Below are positions 45,975 through 54,551 of a stretch of DNA of 64,000 nt, piece by piece (the stretch's first letter is position 1; each line of letters opens with the position of its first letter). Both the position numbers and the translations under genes were made by a program. Under the pieces are notes generated by a model that saw nothing but the letters and a program-made list of their open reading frames with translations, did no database searches and had not been told where the DNA came from. Origin of the DNA: Actinophytocola sp. (GTDB taxonomy: Bacteria; Actinomycetota; Actinomycetes; Mycobacteriales; Pseudonocardiaceae); NCBI GenBank assembly GCA_009377475.1, contig WHTY01000011.1:1-64000 (forward strand), in the 5' to 3' direction.

Positions 45975-46796
45975 GTGGGCGAGGCCATCACCGATCGGCA
46001 GGTCGTCGCGGTGCTGCGGCCGTTCGTGCGGGCGACTGCGCCCGTGCTCGACGCGCTGCGGGATGCCGACCCGCTCGGGCTGCGCGCCCGTGCGGCGGAG
46101 GCGGCCCGCAGGGGCGAACAGCTCGCCGAACTGGCCAACACCCCACCCGGGCTGCGTCGACGTCTCCTCAACGGCCTCAGCACGGTCAAGGTGCCCGGTA
46201 CCGGCGCATGGGAGACGATGAGCCCCGACGAGCGCACCCGCTGGTGGATCAACCGCGTCGGCAGGGTCACGTCGCTCGTGACCTCGGTGCCTGGGCTCGG
46301 CGGCGCGCTCGCCGACCGGCTGCCGGTGCAAGACGCGCTCGGTACCGCGTCGCAGGGACTGTTGCTGTGCGCCATCGCGGGCGAGCGCGGCGTCACCGAT
46401 CATGCCGAGCGAGTGCGGCTGTTGGCGTGGGTGTTGTTCGGGCGCGACATCGATCCTCGGCTCGCCGCTGGCGACTACCCCGAGCATGATCCGTCCGATG
46501 AGGACGCCCGCACCGCCGAACTCACCGCGGAACTGGGCGACACCACGAAGCGGGACGGTCGCCGAATCTCACTGAAGGCGTTCGCCGTCACGCTGTGGCG
46601 GCTGGGTCGCTCGTTGTACGCCGTCACGGAGGAACTGGAGAAGCGACCGCAAGGCCGGTTCTGGCATCAGCTCATCGGCATGCTGCCCATCGTCGGCATG
46701 TTCGGCGACTACCTCGGCGAGCGGTCCGGGCTGCGGCGCGCCGCCAAGCGCGCCGACAAGTGGTTCGCTCGATCGATCACGCGGACCGCGGGTTAG
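45975..46796 (+). CDS. Conserved hypothetical protein
   Basis: 273 residues. Mostly alpha-helical and soluble, with an acidic/basic helical N-terminus (LRPFVRATAPVLDALRDADPLGLRARAAEAARRGEQLAELANTP split across helices) and a Trp-rich stretch TRWWINRVGRV near 95. A segment LPIVGMFGDYLGERSGLRRAAKRADKWF near the C-terminus may contact membranes. No catalytic residues recognised. The GTG at 45975 has a perfect AAGGAGG. It converges with the site-2 protease gene, the two stops overlapping by four bases. Confidence 0.7.
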   Translation: MGEAITDRQVVAVLRPFVRATAPVLDALRDADPLGLRARAAEAARRGEQLAELANTPPGLRRRLLNGLSTVKVPGTGAWETMSPDERTRWWINRVGRVTSLVTSVPGLGGALADRLPVQDALGTASQGLLLCAIAGERGVTDHAERVRLLAWVLFGRDIDPRLAAGDYPEHDPSDEDARTAELTAELGDTTKRDGRRISLKAFAVTLWRLGRSLYAVTEELEKRPQGRFWHQLIGMLPIVGMFGDYLGERSGLRRAAKRADKWFARSITRTAG

Positions 46797-47572
46797 CGCC
46801 AGAACTGCAGGATGTACAGCCCGATGTAGGCGGCGTCCGGCTGCCCGCCCGCGGCCTCGAACAGCAGGTCCGAGACGCCGAAGAACACCGCGCGTACCGG
46901 CTCGAAGGCGATCAGCAGCGCGAACAGCGCCAGTGGCGCCCACGGCCGCGCCTTCATGCCGATCTCGCGGGCCTGCGGCGACAGGTACGGCTCGAGCGCG
47001 CCGTAGCCGTCGAGGCCGGGCACCGGCAGGATGTTCAGCACGAACGCCACGATCTGCAGCAGCGCGAGCAGCGACAGTCCGAGCAGCAACCCCGCGGGCA
47101 TGGTCGGGATGAACGCGATGGTCACGGTGAGCAGGATGCCGATCACCAGGTTCGACAGCGGTCCCGCCAGCGACACGGCCGCGGCGACGCCCCGTGAGCG
47201 CAGTGCCCAATGGTTGATCCACACCGCGCCACCCGGTAGTGGGATACCGCCGATGGCGAGCAGCACCAGTGGCAGCACGAGCGACAGCACCGGATCGGTG
47301 TAGCGGCGGATGTCCATGGTCAGGTATCCCTTGGCGGCGACCTCGGTGTCACCGCCCCGGTATGCCACGATCGCGTGACCGAACTCGTGCAGCGTCAGCG
47401 ACAACGCCCAGCCACCGAGCACCAGTAGTACGATGCCGAGCGTTGTCACCGGATGACGATCGATGACCGCGGGAAGCGGGTAGAGTGTGGCGAGCACGCC
47501 GCCTGCCACGGTGGTCGCGAGAATTCCCAGGAAAATCGGGCTTGGCCGCACAGCTGATCGTCGCACGGTCAC
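46793..47572 (-). CDS. Site-2 protease family (M50) zinc metalloprotease
   Basis: 259 residues from the GTG at 47572; an ATG at 47623 would add 17 poorly conserved residues. Intramembrane protease with six or so helices. The zinc-binding HEFGH lies in LHEFGHAIVAYRGGD (second helix) and the third ligand in NILPVPGLDGYG. It belongs to the short Rip/SpoIVFB-like class without PDZ or CBS domains. The substrate is unknown, though membrane-bound anti-sigma factors are typical. The start is divergent from whiB2 with a 260-bp regulatory space. Confidence 0.85.
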   Translation of the reverse strand: MTVRRSAVRPSPIFLGILATTVAGGVLATLYPLPAVIDRHPVTTLGIVLLVLGGWALSLTLHEFGHAIVAYRGGDTEVAAKGYLTMDIRRYTDPVLSLVLPLVLLAIGGIPLPGGAVWINHWALRSRGVAAAVSLAGPLSNLVIGILLTVTIAFIPTMPAGLLLGLSLLALLQIVAFVLNILPVPGLDGYGALEPYLSPQAREIGMKARPWAPLALFALLIAFEPVRAVFFGVSDLLFEAAGGQPDAAYIGLYILQFWR

Positions 47573-47832
47573 AGTCTCGCGTACGCGAATTCGGACGCCG
47601 CAGCCGAGGGTCGCCAAGGTCATCAATTCGATATGTTGGGCCGCGTGCCGCTCGGCGTGTCAGCTTGCGCGTTCGCCGCTCGAGTATCCCCCAACCATGG
47701 GACATCGCTTGACCGCAGCGGATCACAGGGGTGTAATCACAGTGATGTCATTCGCTGCGGCTACGCTGGTAACGGCAGGGGGCAGCGGGTGGTGTTCGCC
47801 AACTTCAACTGCGTGGAAGCAAGGAGGCGGAC
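47573..47832. promoter_or_regulatory. Divergent region between M50 protease and whiB2
   Basis: 260 bases with a candidate whiB2 -10 TACGCT (47762-47767), giving a leader of about 60 bases. Upstream is a cluster of short repeats GATCACAGGGGTGTAATCAC and AGTGATG (47721-47746) that could bind a regulator. A strong AGGAGG lies at 47820-47825 before the GTG. Confidence 0.45.
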
Positions 47833-48156
47833 GTGCGGAACGCGGACGTAGGCCATCACACGGGGGCAGTCATGAGCTGGGCAGAGAACATCGGTCTTGA
47901 CGACGGTGTTCTCGCGGAAATGTTCGACATCACCGAGGAACAGGACTGGCAGGAACGCGCGCTGTGCGCGCAGACCGATCCTGAAGCCTTCTTCCCGGAG
48001 AAGGGGGGATCGACCCGGGAGGCCAAGCGCATCTGCCAGGGCTGCGAGGTACGGTCGGAGTGCCTCGAATACGCCCTGGCGCATGACGAGCGCTTCGGTA
48101 TCTGGGGCGGGTTGTCGGAGCGGGAACGTAGGAAGCTGAAGAAGCGCGCCGTGTAG
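47833..48156 (+). CDS. whiB2: WhiB2/WhmD-type iron-sulfur transcriptional regulator
   Basis: 107 residues. Four cysteines C45, C68, C71, C77 (C-x22-C-x2-C-x5-C) ligate the [4Fe-4S] cluster; GIWGG (89-93) and the basic tail ERERRKLKKRAV bind sigma and DNA. The sequence ALCAQTDPEAFFPEKGGSTREAK-type block is nearly identical to WhiB2, needed for septation and cell division. The GTG at 47833 has the better ribosome site (AGGAGG), with ATG at 47872 as alternative. Location beside manB and DUF3499 matches Rv3260c. Confidence 0.95.
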   Translation: MRNADVGHHTGAVMSWAENIGLDDGVLAEMFDITEEQDWQERALCAQTDPEAFFPEKGGSTREAKRICQGCEVRSECLEYALAHDERFGIWGGLSERERRKLKKRAV

Positions 48157-48180
48157 CGGCGGGGAAGGGCGACACTGCCT

Positions 48181-51100
48181 ATGCAGGCCGCACCGGTGGT
48201 CGCGGTCGTGGTCTGTCACGACGGTGAAGCCTGGTTGCCAACGGTGCTCTCGGCACTGCGCCGAAGCACCGTGCGCCCGCAGCGTGTGATCGCCGTCGAC
48301 ACCGGGTCGACGGATCGCACGCCGGAGTTGCTTGAGTACACCCGTAGCGAGCAGGACGCCATCGTCGACTCCATCCTGACGATGCGCGCCGACACCGGCT
48401 TCGCCGAGGCCGTCGCCGCCGGGGTACAGCACGCGTCCGTCACCTTCGAGGAACGTCACACCTGGGTGTGGGTGCTGCACGACGACAGCGCGCCGGAACC
48501 GAACTGCCTCACCGACCTGCTGCACGCCGCCGACGCGGCGCCGTCGGCGGGGGCGCTCGGCCCGTTGGCCGTCGATTGGCTGGACTCCCGGCTGATCGTG
48601 GAGGCGGGGCTGTCCACCGACGCGTCCGGTCACCGGCACGACGGCATGGGCATCGACGCTGCCGAACTGGCCGAGCAGAGCTCCGAGGTGCTGGCGATGC
48701 CAAGCGCCGGTGCGCTGATCTCCCGCGAGCTGTGGGACCAACTCGGCGGGTTCGACGAGGAGTTCCCGCTGCTGCGGGAGGACATCGACTTCGGCTGGCG
48801 TGCCAACGTCGCCGGCGTGACGGTGCTGTGCGTGCCGCGCGCCAGGATCAGGCACGCGCGTGCGCTGCGCAGCGGGGAGCGCAGCGTCGACGCGGTGTCT
48901 GGCATCGCCTCCGACCGGGCGAAGACGTTGGCGGCCGACCGGATCGGCGGGGTGCGCACCCTGCTTGTGAACTGCTCGACGCCGTCATTCCTGCTCGGCG
49001 TACCCCGGCTGGTCGTGCTGAGCGTGCTGCGGGCGATCGGGTTCATGCTGGCGAGGGACCTCGCGCGGGCCCGCGCGGAAATGGCGGCTGTTGGGTTCAT
49101 GCTGCGCGGCGGGCAGGTGCTGCCGGGACGTCGGTTGCGGGCGGCGGAGCGTGAGCGCGCGGACGTCGGTGACGGGCGAACCGGCCGGTATCGCCATCGC
49201 GCCGGGGTGCGCGGGCTGTTCGTGAGCCGGACGACCCGGCTCCGGTTCGCCATCAAGGCCTGGGTGTTGGCGCTCGTCCGGCGGCGCATCGCCAGTGAGG
49301 CGGCGCTGGGCCGGTTGCCAGAGTCGGCCACCACCCGCGCCACCTGGATCCCTCCGGAGGAACTGCGCGCGGCCGCGTTCGCCGGCGGTGAGCCGAAGGA
49401 CGTCGTCGCGGTGCCGCTGGCCGGGCTTCGCCGGTCGGCGTCAGCGCGGGTGCGGGACGAGGCGGTAGCTGCGGCTTCCGGTGTCGCGGCTCGTGGGGCC
49501 GTGACGGACGCGACGGCCGCCGCCGAGGCCACCGACGTCGCCGAGGATGTTCGCGCCGCCGAGACCGCCGACGGCACGACGACGGCCGCCGCCCGAGCCC
49601 CCGAGACCGAGCAGCCGTACCGGCCGAGCCCGGGTGAGGGCGCGCACGGCGGACTGGTGTTCGTCGAGGTCAACCGCGCCCGGGTGCTCGCGGCGACGCT
49701 GTTCGCGCCGCCGCTGCTGCTCGTGCTGGGCCTCACCGGTCTCGCGCTGCTGGTCAACGGCCACCGCCTCGGACTGGACCTCGCTGGCGGACGACTGCTG
49801 CCCGTCGGTGAGCTGAGCCAGATCTGGTCCACCTACCTCGCTGGCTGGCACCCGGAGGGCGGCGGGACGTCCGCCGCGGCCTCGCCCGCGCTGGCGATCG
49901 TCGGCGCGCTTGGCACGCTGCTGTACCCGATCGGGGGAACTTCGGCGGCGGTCGGGCTCGTACTGCTGCTCGACATCCCGCTCGCGGCGATCAGCGCCTA
50001 TGCCGCCAGCGGCAGGCTCGGCGTGCATCGCTGGGTGTGCGCCCTGCTCGCCACCGGGTACGCACTGCTGCCGCCAGCGACCGCGGCCGTCGCGCAGGGC
50101 CGTATCGACGTCGTCGTCGTGCACATCCTGCTGCCGCTCGTGCTCGCCGGGACAGCGGCGGTGCTCCAGCCGCGTTCCGGTGGCCAGCGGTGGCTGTCGG
50201 TCGCCGTCGCCGTCTCCCTCGGGCTGGCGGTGATCGGGTCGTTCTCGCCGCTTACGCACCTCATGGTGCTGATCGTGCTGCTCGGCGGATTCGTGTTCGT
50301 GTCGTCGCCGGTGCCGCTCGGGCGGCGGCTGGCTGGCATCGCGCTCGTCGCGCTGTTGCCGATCGCGCTCATCCTGCCGTGGCCGGCGGCGCTGGTCACC
50401 AACCCCGCGCTGCTGTTGCACGGGCTCGGCGCGCGGGTGCCCGGCCTCGACGTCGACGTCACCGAACTGCTGTCGCTGTACCCCGGCGGCGCGGGCACGT
50501 TGCCCATCGGCGGCGTGCTGGTCGCCGCCGCGCTCGTCGCTCTGGTGGTGCGGCCGACTACGCGGGTGCTCCCCGGCATCGGGCTGGTGCTGATCGGCGC
50601 CGCTGGTGTCGCGGTGGTCCGGTTGGTGCCGGTCGCCCCTGTCGCGGGCGGCGATGCCCGGCCCGGCTGGGCGGGCGCGCCGTTGCTGATGGTCGCGGCT
50701 GGCCTGCTCACCATCGTGCTCGCGGTCGTCCGGCGGAACGTCAGTAGCGGGAGCGATGGCACCAATGGCGGTCGCGCCGTGTTCGCCATGCGGTTCGCCG
50801 TCGGCGCTGGCGTCGCCGCGCTCGTCGTGTTCGCCGTCGCCTCCGTGACCACCGCAGAGGAAGGCCCGCTGCGCGACGCCGCTCCGCAGCGCCTCGCCGC
50901 GCCGCTCGCCGCGGAGCTGGCCGACAGCGGCAGGACCGTGTTCGTGCTGCGCGGCGACGAACAGCAGCCGCGCATCTCCGGCGGTGGCATGCCCGCGTTC
51001 GGCGACGACTCGCTTGACCTGCCGGACGGTGCCCCGGAACGACTCGCCAGCTGGCAGCGGACGTTGCTCGGCGGTCAGGACGGCGGCAGCGACGAGGTGC

Positions 51101-51642
51101 GCGACGTGCTGGCCTCGGTCAGCGCGGCAGGGGTGCAGTTCGTGGTGCTGCCGGATGGTGTCTCCCCGGATGCGCTGCTGGCGGCTGGGGACGACCTCGT
51201 GGCGGAGACGGTGCCGCTCGCCGACGGCAGGCGGGTGCTGCGGCTGCTGCCCACGAACGGACCGGTCACGCTGATCGCGCCGTCGTTGAGCAGACTCGCG
51301 ATCAGCGACAAGGCGCCGCCCGGCGACGTCAACGGCGAGGGCATCGCCGTGGTCGACGAGGACCTGCCCGATGTCAGGGTGCGGGTCTCCGATGGCCCCG
51401 CGGGCAGGCTGCTCGTGCTCGCCGCGAACGTGGAACCCGGCTGGCAGGCCAGTGTCAACGGCGAGCAGGTGCCGATCGTGCCAGCGTGGGGCCATCAGGT
51501 CGGCGTCGAGGTCCCCACGCGCGCTGCCGACGTCGTCGTCCGCAACCAGGCGACCGTGCGCACCCTGCTCCTGCTGGTGCAGGTCGGGGCACTGCTGTTC
51601 ACGCTGCTGACCGCGATCCCGTCCCGCCGCCCCCGGGTGTGA
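48181..51642 (+). CDS. Giant family-2 glycosyltransferase with polytopic membrane C-terminus
   Basis: 1153 residues. GT2 domain (about 1-300): VVCHDGEAWLPTVLSALRRS, VDTGSTDRTPELL, metal/nucleotide motif HDDS (D101-D102) and EDIDFGWR with the catalytic-type Asp. A linker (about 390-490) rich in Ala/Glu/Thr follows, then 12 or more transmembrane helices (500-910) and a large extracytoplasmic C-terminal domain ending in a single helix. This plan suits a cell-envelope polysaccharide or lipid-linked glycan polymerase. It directly follows whiB2 and lies by manB/manA, suggesting that it uses an activated sugar from them or a polyprenyl donor. Exact product unknown. Confidence 0.85.
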   Translation: MQAAPVVAVVVCHDGEAWLPTVLSALRRSTVRPQRVIAVDTGSTDRTPELLEYTRSEQDAIVDSILTMRADTGFAEAVAAGVQHASVTFEERHTWVWVLHDDSAPEPNCLTDLLHAADAAPSAGALGPLAVDWLDSRLIVEAGLSTDASGHRHDGMGIDAAELAEQSSEVLAMPSAGALISRELWDQLGGFDEEFPLLREDIDFGWRANVAGVTVLCVPRARIRHARALRSGERSVDAVSGIASDRAKTLAADRIGGVRTLLVNCSTPSFLLGVPRLVVLSVLRAIGFMLARDLARARAEMAAVGFMLRGGQVLPGRRLRAAERERADVGDGRTGRYRHRAGVRGLFVSRTTRLRFAIKAWVLALVRRRIASEAALGRLPESATTRATWIPPEELRAAAFAGGEPKDVVAVPLAGLRRSASARVRDEAVAAASGVAARGAVTDATAAAEATDVAEDVRAAETADGTTTAAARAPETEQPYRPSPGEGAHGGLVFVEVNRARVLAATLFAPPLLLVLGLTGLALLVNGHRLGLDLAGGRLLPVGELSQIWSTYLAGWHPEGGGTSAAASPALAIVGALGTLLYPIGGTSAAVGLVLLLDIPLAAISAYAASGRLGVHRWVCALLATGYALLPPATAAVAQGRIDVVVVHILLPLVLAGTAAVLQPRSGGQRWLSVAVAVSLGLAVIGSFSPLTHLMVLIVLLGGFVFVSSPVPLGRRLAGIALVALLPIALILPWPAALVTNPALLLHGLGARVPGLDVDVTELLSLYPGGAGTLPIGGVLVAAALVALVVRPTTRVLPGIGLVLIGAAGVAVVRLVPVAPVAGGDARPGWAGAPLLMVAAGLLTIVLAVVRRNVSSGSDGTNGGRAVFAMRFAVGAGVAALVVFAVASVTTAEEGPLRDAAPQRLAAPLAAELADSGRTVFVLRGDEQQPRISGGGMPAFGDDSLDLPDGAPERLASWQRTLLGGQDGGSDEVRDVLASVSAAGVQFVVLPDGVSPDALLAAGDDLVAETVPLADGRRVLRLLPTNGPVTLIAPSLSRLAISDKAPPGDVNGEGIAVVDEDLPDVRVRVSDGPAGRLLVLAANVEPGWQASVNGEQVPIVPAWGHQVGVEVPTRAADVVVRNQATVRTLLLLVQVGALLFTLLTAIPSRRPRV

Positions 51643-51701
51643 GGTGCGATGAAGGGATTCTTACTTGCGCCTGACGCAAGTAAGAATCCCTTCATCGCAC
51701 C
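51643..51701. repeat. Palindrome family A, copy 3; bidirectional terminator
   Basis: Perfect 27-bp arms (51643-51669 and 51675-51701), the longest of the three, with loop CCTGA. It begins at the base after the glycosyltransferase stop and ends 15 bases before the convergent stop. Differs from copy 1 by paired changes (ATGAAG/CTTCAT against ACGAAG/CTTCGT). Confidence 0.92.
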
Positions 51702-51715
51702 AGCGACGACGCCGC

Positions 51716-52183
51716 TCACAGCCCGTCGATCACCTCGGGATCCACCCCGAGATAGGTCGCGATCTGCTCGATGAGCACCTCGTTGATGAGGTCCGCGAGG
51801 TCGGCGGGGTCCTTTGCCCGCGCCTCGAGCGGCCTCCGGTAGAGCACGATGCGGGCGCGGGTCGGCACGCCGTTCCGGTCGACACCCACCGGGACCAGGC
51901 GCGACAGCGGGATCACGCCGTCAAGCAGCACGCCCTCGCCGAGCCCGCGCATGCCGGCGCGGCGGACGTCTGGCACCTCGTCCACGGCGACGTCGAGCAT
52001 CTCGAGGTCGTCGCCCCAGCGGGACTCGATCGGTTCGAGCGCCTCGACCACGAGCGCGTCGAACTGCTCCGACCTGCTCGACGCCGCGGGAAGCGAGGCA
52101 GGAAGCAACGGACCGCGCAAGCCGCGACCACGCCGGTCACGGCGACGCCGGTGCCGGGAACGGAAGCTGCGTGTCGTGCCCAC
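51716..52183 (-). CDS. Metallopeptidase-family-like protein (Rv3259 type, degenerate zinc site)
   Basis: 155 residues. A basic Arg-rich N-terminus (RSRHRRRRDRRGRG) is followed by the DUF1025/zincin-like fold: FDALVVEALEPI, EVPDV, IPLSRLVPV and RIVLYRRPLE. In the canonical family a helix HExxH lies near the end. Here that place reads DLINEVLIEQIATYLGV, so the zinc histidines are lost and peptidase activity is doubtful. The GTG at 52183 follows TACCCT by seven bases. It is divergent from DUF3499, as in Rv3258c-Rv3259. Confidence 0.8.
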   Translation of the reverse strand: MGTTRSFRSRHRRRRDRRGRGLRGPLLPASLPAASSRSEQFDALVVEALEPIESRWGDDLEMLDVAVDEVPDVRRAGMRGLGEGVLLDGVIPLSRLVPVGVDRNGVPTRARIVLYRRPLEARAKDPADLADLINEVLIEQIATYLGVDPEVIDGL

Positions 52184-52190
52184 ATACAGC

Positions 52191-52196
52191 AGGGTA
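52191..52196 (-). promoter_or_regulatory. -10 hexamer TACCCT (metallopeptidase-like gene)
   Basis: TACCCT on the minus strand with a seven-base gap to the GTG at 52183. Confidence 0.5.
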
Positions 52197-52335
52197 CGCG
52201 CGCGGTGCCGCTACGCCGCCCCTCACCGGTCGGCTCACTGGTCTGCGAAGGTCAGCATCGCCCAGTCGTCGCAATTGGCGAGATCGTGTCGTCCGCGACA
52301 CGGTGTGCCTCCCTGGCACGACGCGACTGAGGCGC

Positions 52336-52341
52336 TATGGT
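52336..52341 (+). promoter_or_regulatory. -10 hexamer TATGGT (DUF3499 gene)
   Basis: TATGGT with a seven-base gap to the GTG at 52349. An ATG overlapping it (52337) is therefore an unlikely start. Confidence 0.5.
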
Positions 52342-52348
52342 CGGGATC

Positions 52349-52720
52349 GTGTCGAGCGTACGGGTGTGTTCGCGAACCGGGTGCCTGTTGCCCGCCGTCG
52401 CCACGCTGACCTATGCCTACAGCGATTCGACGGCGGTCGTCGGCCCGCTCGCGACGGCATCGGAACCGCACTCCTACGACCTCTGCGAGGAGCATGCGGT
52501 GCGGCTGACCGCGCCCAAGGGCTGGGAAGTGGTCCGGCACGAAGGCGAGTTCGCCTCCCAGGAGCCATCGACCGACGAGCTGACCGCGCTGGCGGAGGCG
52601 GTCCGCGAGGCGGGGCGCTCGGAGCCGATGTCGGCGCACCAGCCGCCGCAGCCGGGCCAGCAGAGCGGCAGTGGCCGCCGGGGTCACCTGCGAGTACTGC
52701 CCGATCCGGTCAATCGGTAG
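52349..52720 (+). CDS. DUF3499 domain-containing protein
   Basis: 123 residues. CSRTGC (C7, C12) and LCEEHA (one Cys plus His) probably form a small zinc ribbon; between them lie AVATLTYAYSDSTAVVGPLA and PHSYDLCEEHAVRLTAPKGWEVV, diagnostic of DUF3499 (Rv3258c). Function unknown; the gene is conserved between whiB2 and manB in actinobacteria. The GTG at 52349 is selected over the ATG at 52337 because the ATG overlaps the -10 hexamer. Confidence 0.88.
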   Translation: MSSVRVCSRTGCLLPAVATLTYAYSDSTAVVGPLATASEPHSYDLCEEHAVRLTAPKGWEVVRHEGEFASQEPSTDELTALAEAVREAGRSEPMSAHQPPQPGQQSGSGRRGHLRVLPDPVNR

Positions 52721-52885
52721 TTGTTCGCGTCCAGCCTCCTCCGACGCCCCATCGACGTCGGCGTGGCACTGTGTAGGCTCTGCGCCACTGAGCTTTGCGC
52801 AAGCGTGAGAGCACGAGCTGGATCGTTCGGCCCCGGTGGGTCCCGGGTCGCCGCGTGATCCGTAAGCGTCGATTCGGGAGAAGGC

Positions 52886-54250
52886 GTGAGTGACCTGTCG
52901 GGGATTGTGAAGGCGTACGACATTCGAGGCGTCGTCGGGGAACAGCTGGACGAGGAGCTGATCGAGCGGTTCGGGGCCGCGTTCGCGCGGCTGGTCGTCG
53001 GTGAGGCGGCCTCCGCCGTTGTCATCGGCCACGACATGCGCGACTCGTCGCCGGGCCTCGCCTCGGCGTTCGCGCGGGGGGTGACGTCGCAGGGCGTCGA
53101 CGTCGTCTCGATCGGGCTGGCCAGCACCGACCAGCTCTACTTCGCCTCCGGCTCGCTCAACCTGCCCGGCGCGATGTTCACCGCGAGCCACAACCCCGCC
53201 AAGTACAACGGCATCAAGCTGTGCCGCGCTGGCGCGGCCCCTGTCGGCCAGGACTCCGGGCTCGCCGAGATCAAGGAGTCCGTCGAGCAGGGCGTGCCGC
53301 CGTTCGAGGGCGCCCGCGGCGTCGTGACCGAGCGCGACGTCCTCGCCGACTACGCCGCCTACCTGCGGAAGCTGGTCGATCTCTCGGTGAGCAGGCCGCT
53401 CAAGGTCGTCGTGGACGCGGGCAACGGCATGGGCGGGCACACCGTGCCGCAGGTGTTCAGCGCCCCTGACGGACTGCCGATCGAGATCGTGCCGATGTAC
53501 TTCGAGCTGGACGGCAGCTTCCCGAACCACGAGGCCAACCCGCTCGACCCTGCCAACCTGGTCGACCTCCAGGCGAAGGTGCGCGAGATCGGAGCGGACG
53601 CGGGCATCGCGTTCGACGGCGACGCCGACCGCTGCTTCCTGGTCGACGAGAACGGCGACCCGGTCGCGCCGAGCGCGATCACCGCCCTGGTCGCGGTGCG
53701 GGAGCTGGCCAAGGAACCGGGCGCGACGATCATCCACAACCTGATCACGTCCAAGGCGGTGCCAGAGATCGTCGCCGAGCACGGCGGGAAGCCGGTGCGC
53801 ACCCGCGTTGGCCACTCGTTCATCAAGGCCAGCATGGCCGAGACCGACGCCATCTTCGGCGGCGAGCACTCCGCGCACTACTACTTCCGGGACTTCTGGC
53901 GCGCCGACACCGGCATGCTCGCCGCGATGCACATGCTGGCCGCGCTCGGCGAACAGGACCGCCCGCTCTCGGAGCTGACCGCGAGCTATCGCCGTTACGC
54001 CGCGTCCGGCGAGATCAACTCGACGGTGGACGACCAGGTCGCGCGCCAGCTCGCCGTCAAGGACGCCTTCGGGAACCGACAGGGCGCCGTCGTCGACGAG
54101 CTGGACGGGCTGACCGTCGAACTGCCGGAGGGATGGTTCAACATCCGGCCGTCCAACACCGAGCCGCTGCTGCGGCTCAACGTCGAAGCTAACGACGAGG
54201 ACGCGATGCGCGCCCTGACCGACGAAGTGCTGGCGATTGTCCGCGGCTGA
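52886..54250 (+). CDS. manB: Phosphomannomutase/phosphoglucomutase
   Basis: 454 residues of the alpha-D-phosphohexomutase family. Phosphoserine S101 in TASHNPAKYNG, magnesium loop FDGDADRCF (near 245), sugar-specificity loop GGEHSAHYYFRD (around 328-338) and phosphate-binding loop RPSNTEPLLR (near 423). It converts mannose-6-P to mannose-1-P for GDP-mannose, the precursor of mannosylated glycolipids. GGAGAAGGC precedes the GTG. TAGGCT at 52774-52779 is a candidate -10. First gene of the manB-trm112-SIS-manA operon (Rv3257c-Rv3255c order). Confidence 0.95.
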   Translation: MSDLSGIVKAYDIRGVVGEQLDEELIERFGAAFARLVVGEAASAVVIGHDMRDSSPGLASAFARGVTSQGVDVVSIGLASTDQLYFASGSLNLPGAMFTASHNPAKYNGIKLCRAGAAPVGQDSGLAEIKESVEQGVPPFEGARGVVTERDVLADYAAYLRKLVDLSVSRPLKVVVDAGNGMGGHTVPQVFSAPDGLPIEIVPMYFELDGSFPNHEANPLDPANLVDLQAKVREIGADAGIAFDGDADRCFLVDENGDPVAPSAITALVAVRELAKEPGATIIHNLITSKAVPEIVAEHGGKPVRTRVGHSFIKASMAETDAIFGGEHSAHYYFRDFWRADTGMLAAMHMLAALGEQDRPLSELTASYRRYAASGEINSTVDDQVARQLAVKDAFGNRQGAVVDELDGLTVELPEGWFNIRPSNTEPLLRLNVEANDEDAMRALTDEVLAIVRG

Positions 54251-54329
54251 GGCGCATCCTGGGACAAGCAGCGGGAAACCGGACCGGATGAACGCCCACG
54301 GCGCCGGCGCCGCGTGGTAGGGAGGAACT

Positions 54330-54551
54330 ATGGCCGTCACCCTTGACGAGCAGTTGCTTGAGATTCTCGCGTGCCCGTCACCCGACCACGCGCCGCTGAC
54401 GCGCGGCACCCCGGATGACCCGGACGCGGACGCGCTGACCTGCACCGAGTGCGGCCGCCAGTACCCCGTCAAGGACGGCATCCCCGTCCTGCTGCTCGAC
54501 GAAGCGACCGAACCAACAGGCAACTCCGGCGCAACGACCGATGGTGTTTGA
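54330..54551 (+). CDS. Trm112 family protein
   Basis: 73 residues. A zinc-ribbon-like arrangement LEILACPSPDHAPL and LTCTECGRQYPVKDGIPVLL is typical of Trm112/YcaR proteins. The first metal knuckle has only one Cys plus His (CPSPDH) instead of CxxC, so metal binding may be partial. Bacterial Trm112-like proteins can bind methyltransferases; the role in mannose operons is unknown. GGGAGGAACT precedes the ATG. The stop overlaps the SIS gene by 11 bases. Confidence 0.85.
   Translation: MAVTLDEQLLEILACPSPDHAPLTRGTPDDPDADALTCTECGRQYPVKDGIPVLLLDEATEPTGNSGATTDGV

Noticed and set aside
49441..51495. 684-residue antisense frame opposite the giant glycosyltransferase
   Set aside because: Composition is His/Arg/Asp-biased shadow coding at 70% G+C; no start context or motif, and the opposite strand has clear GT2 motifs.
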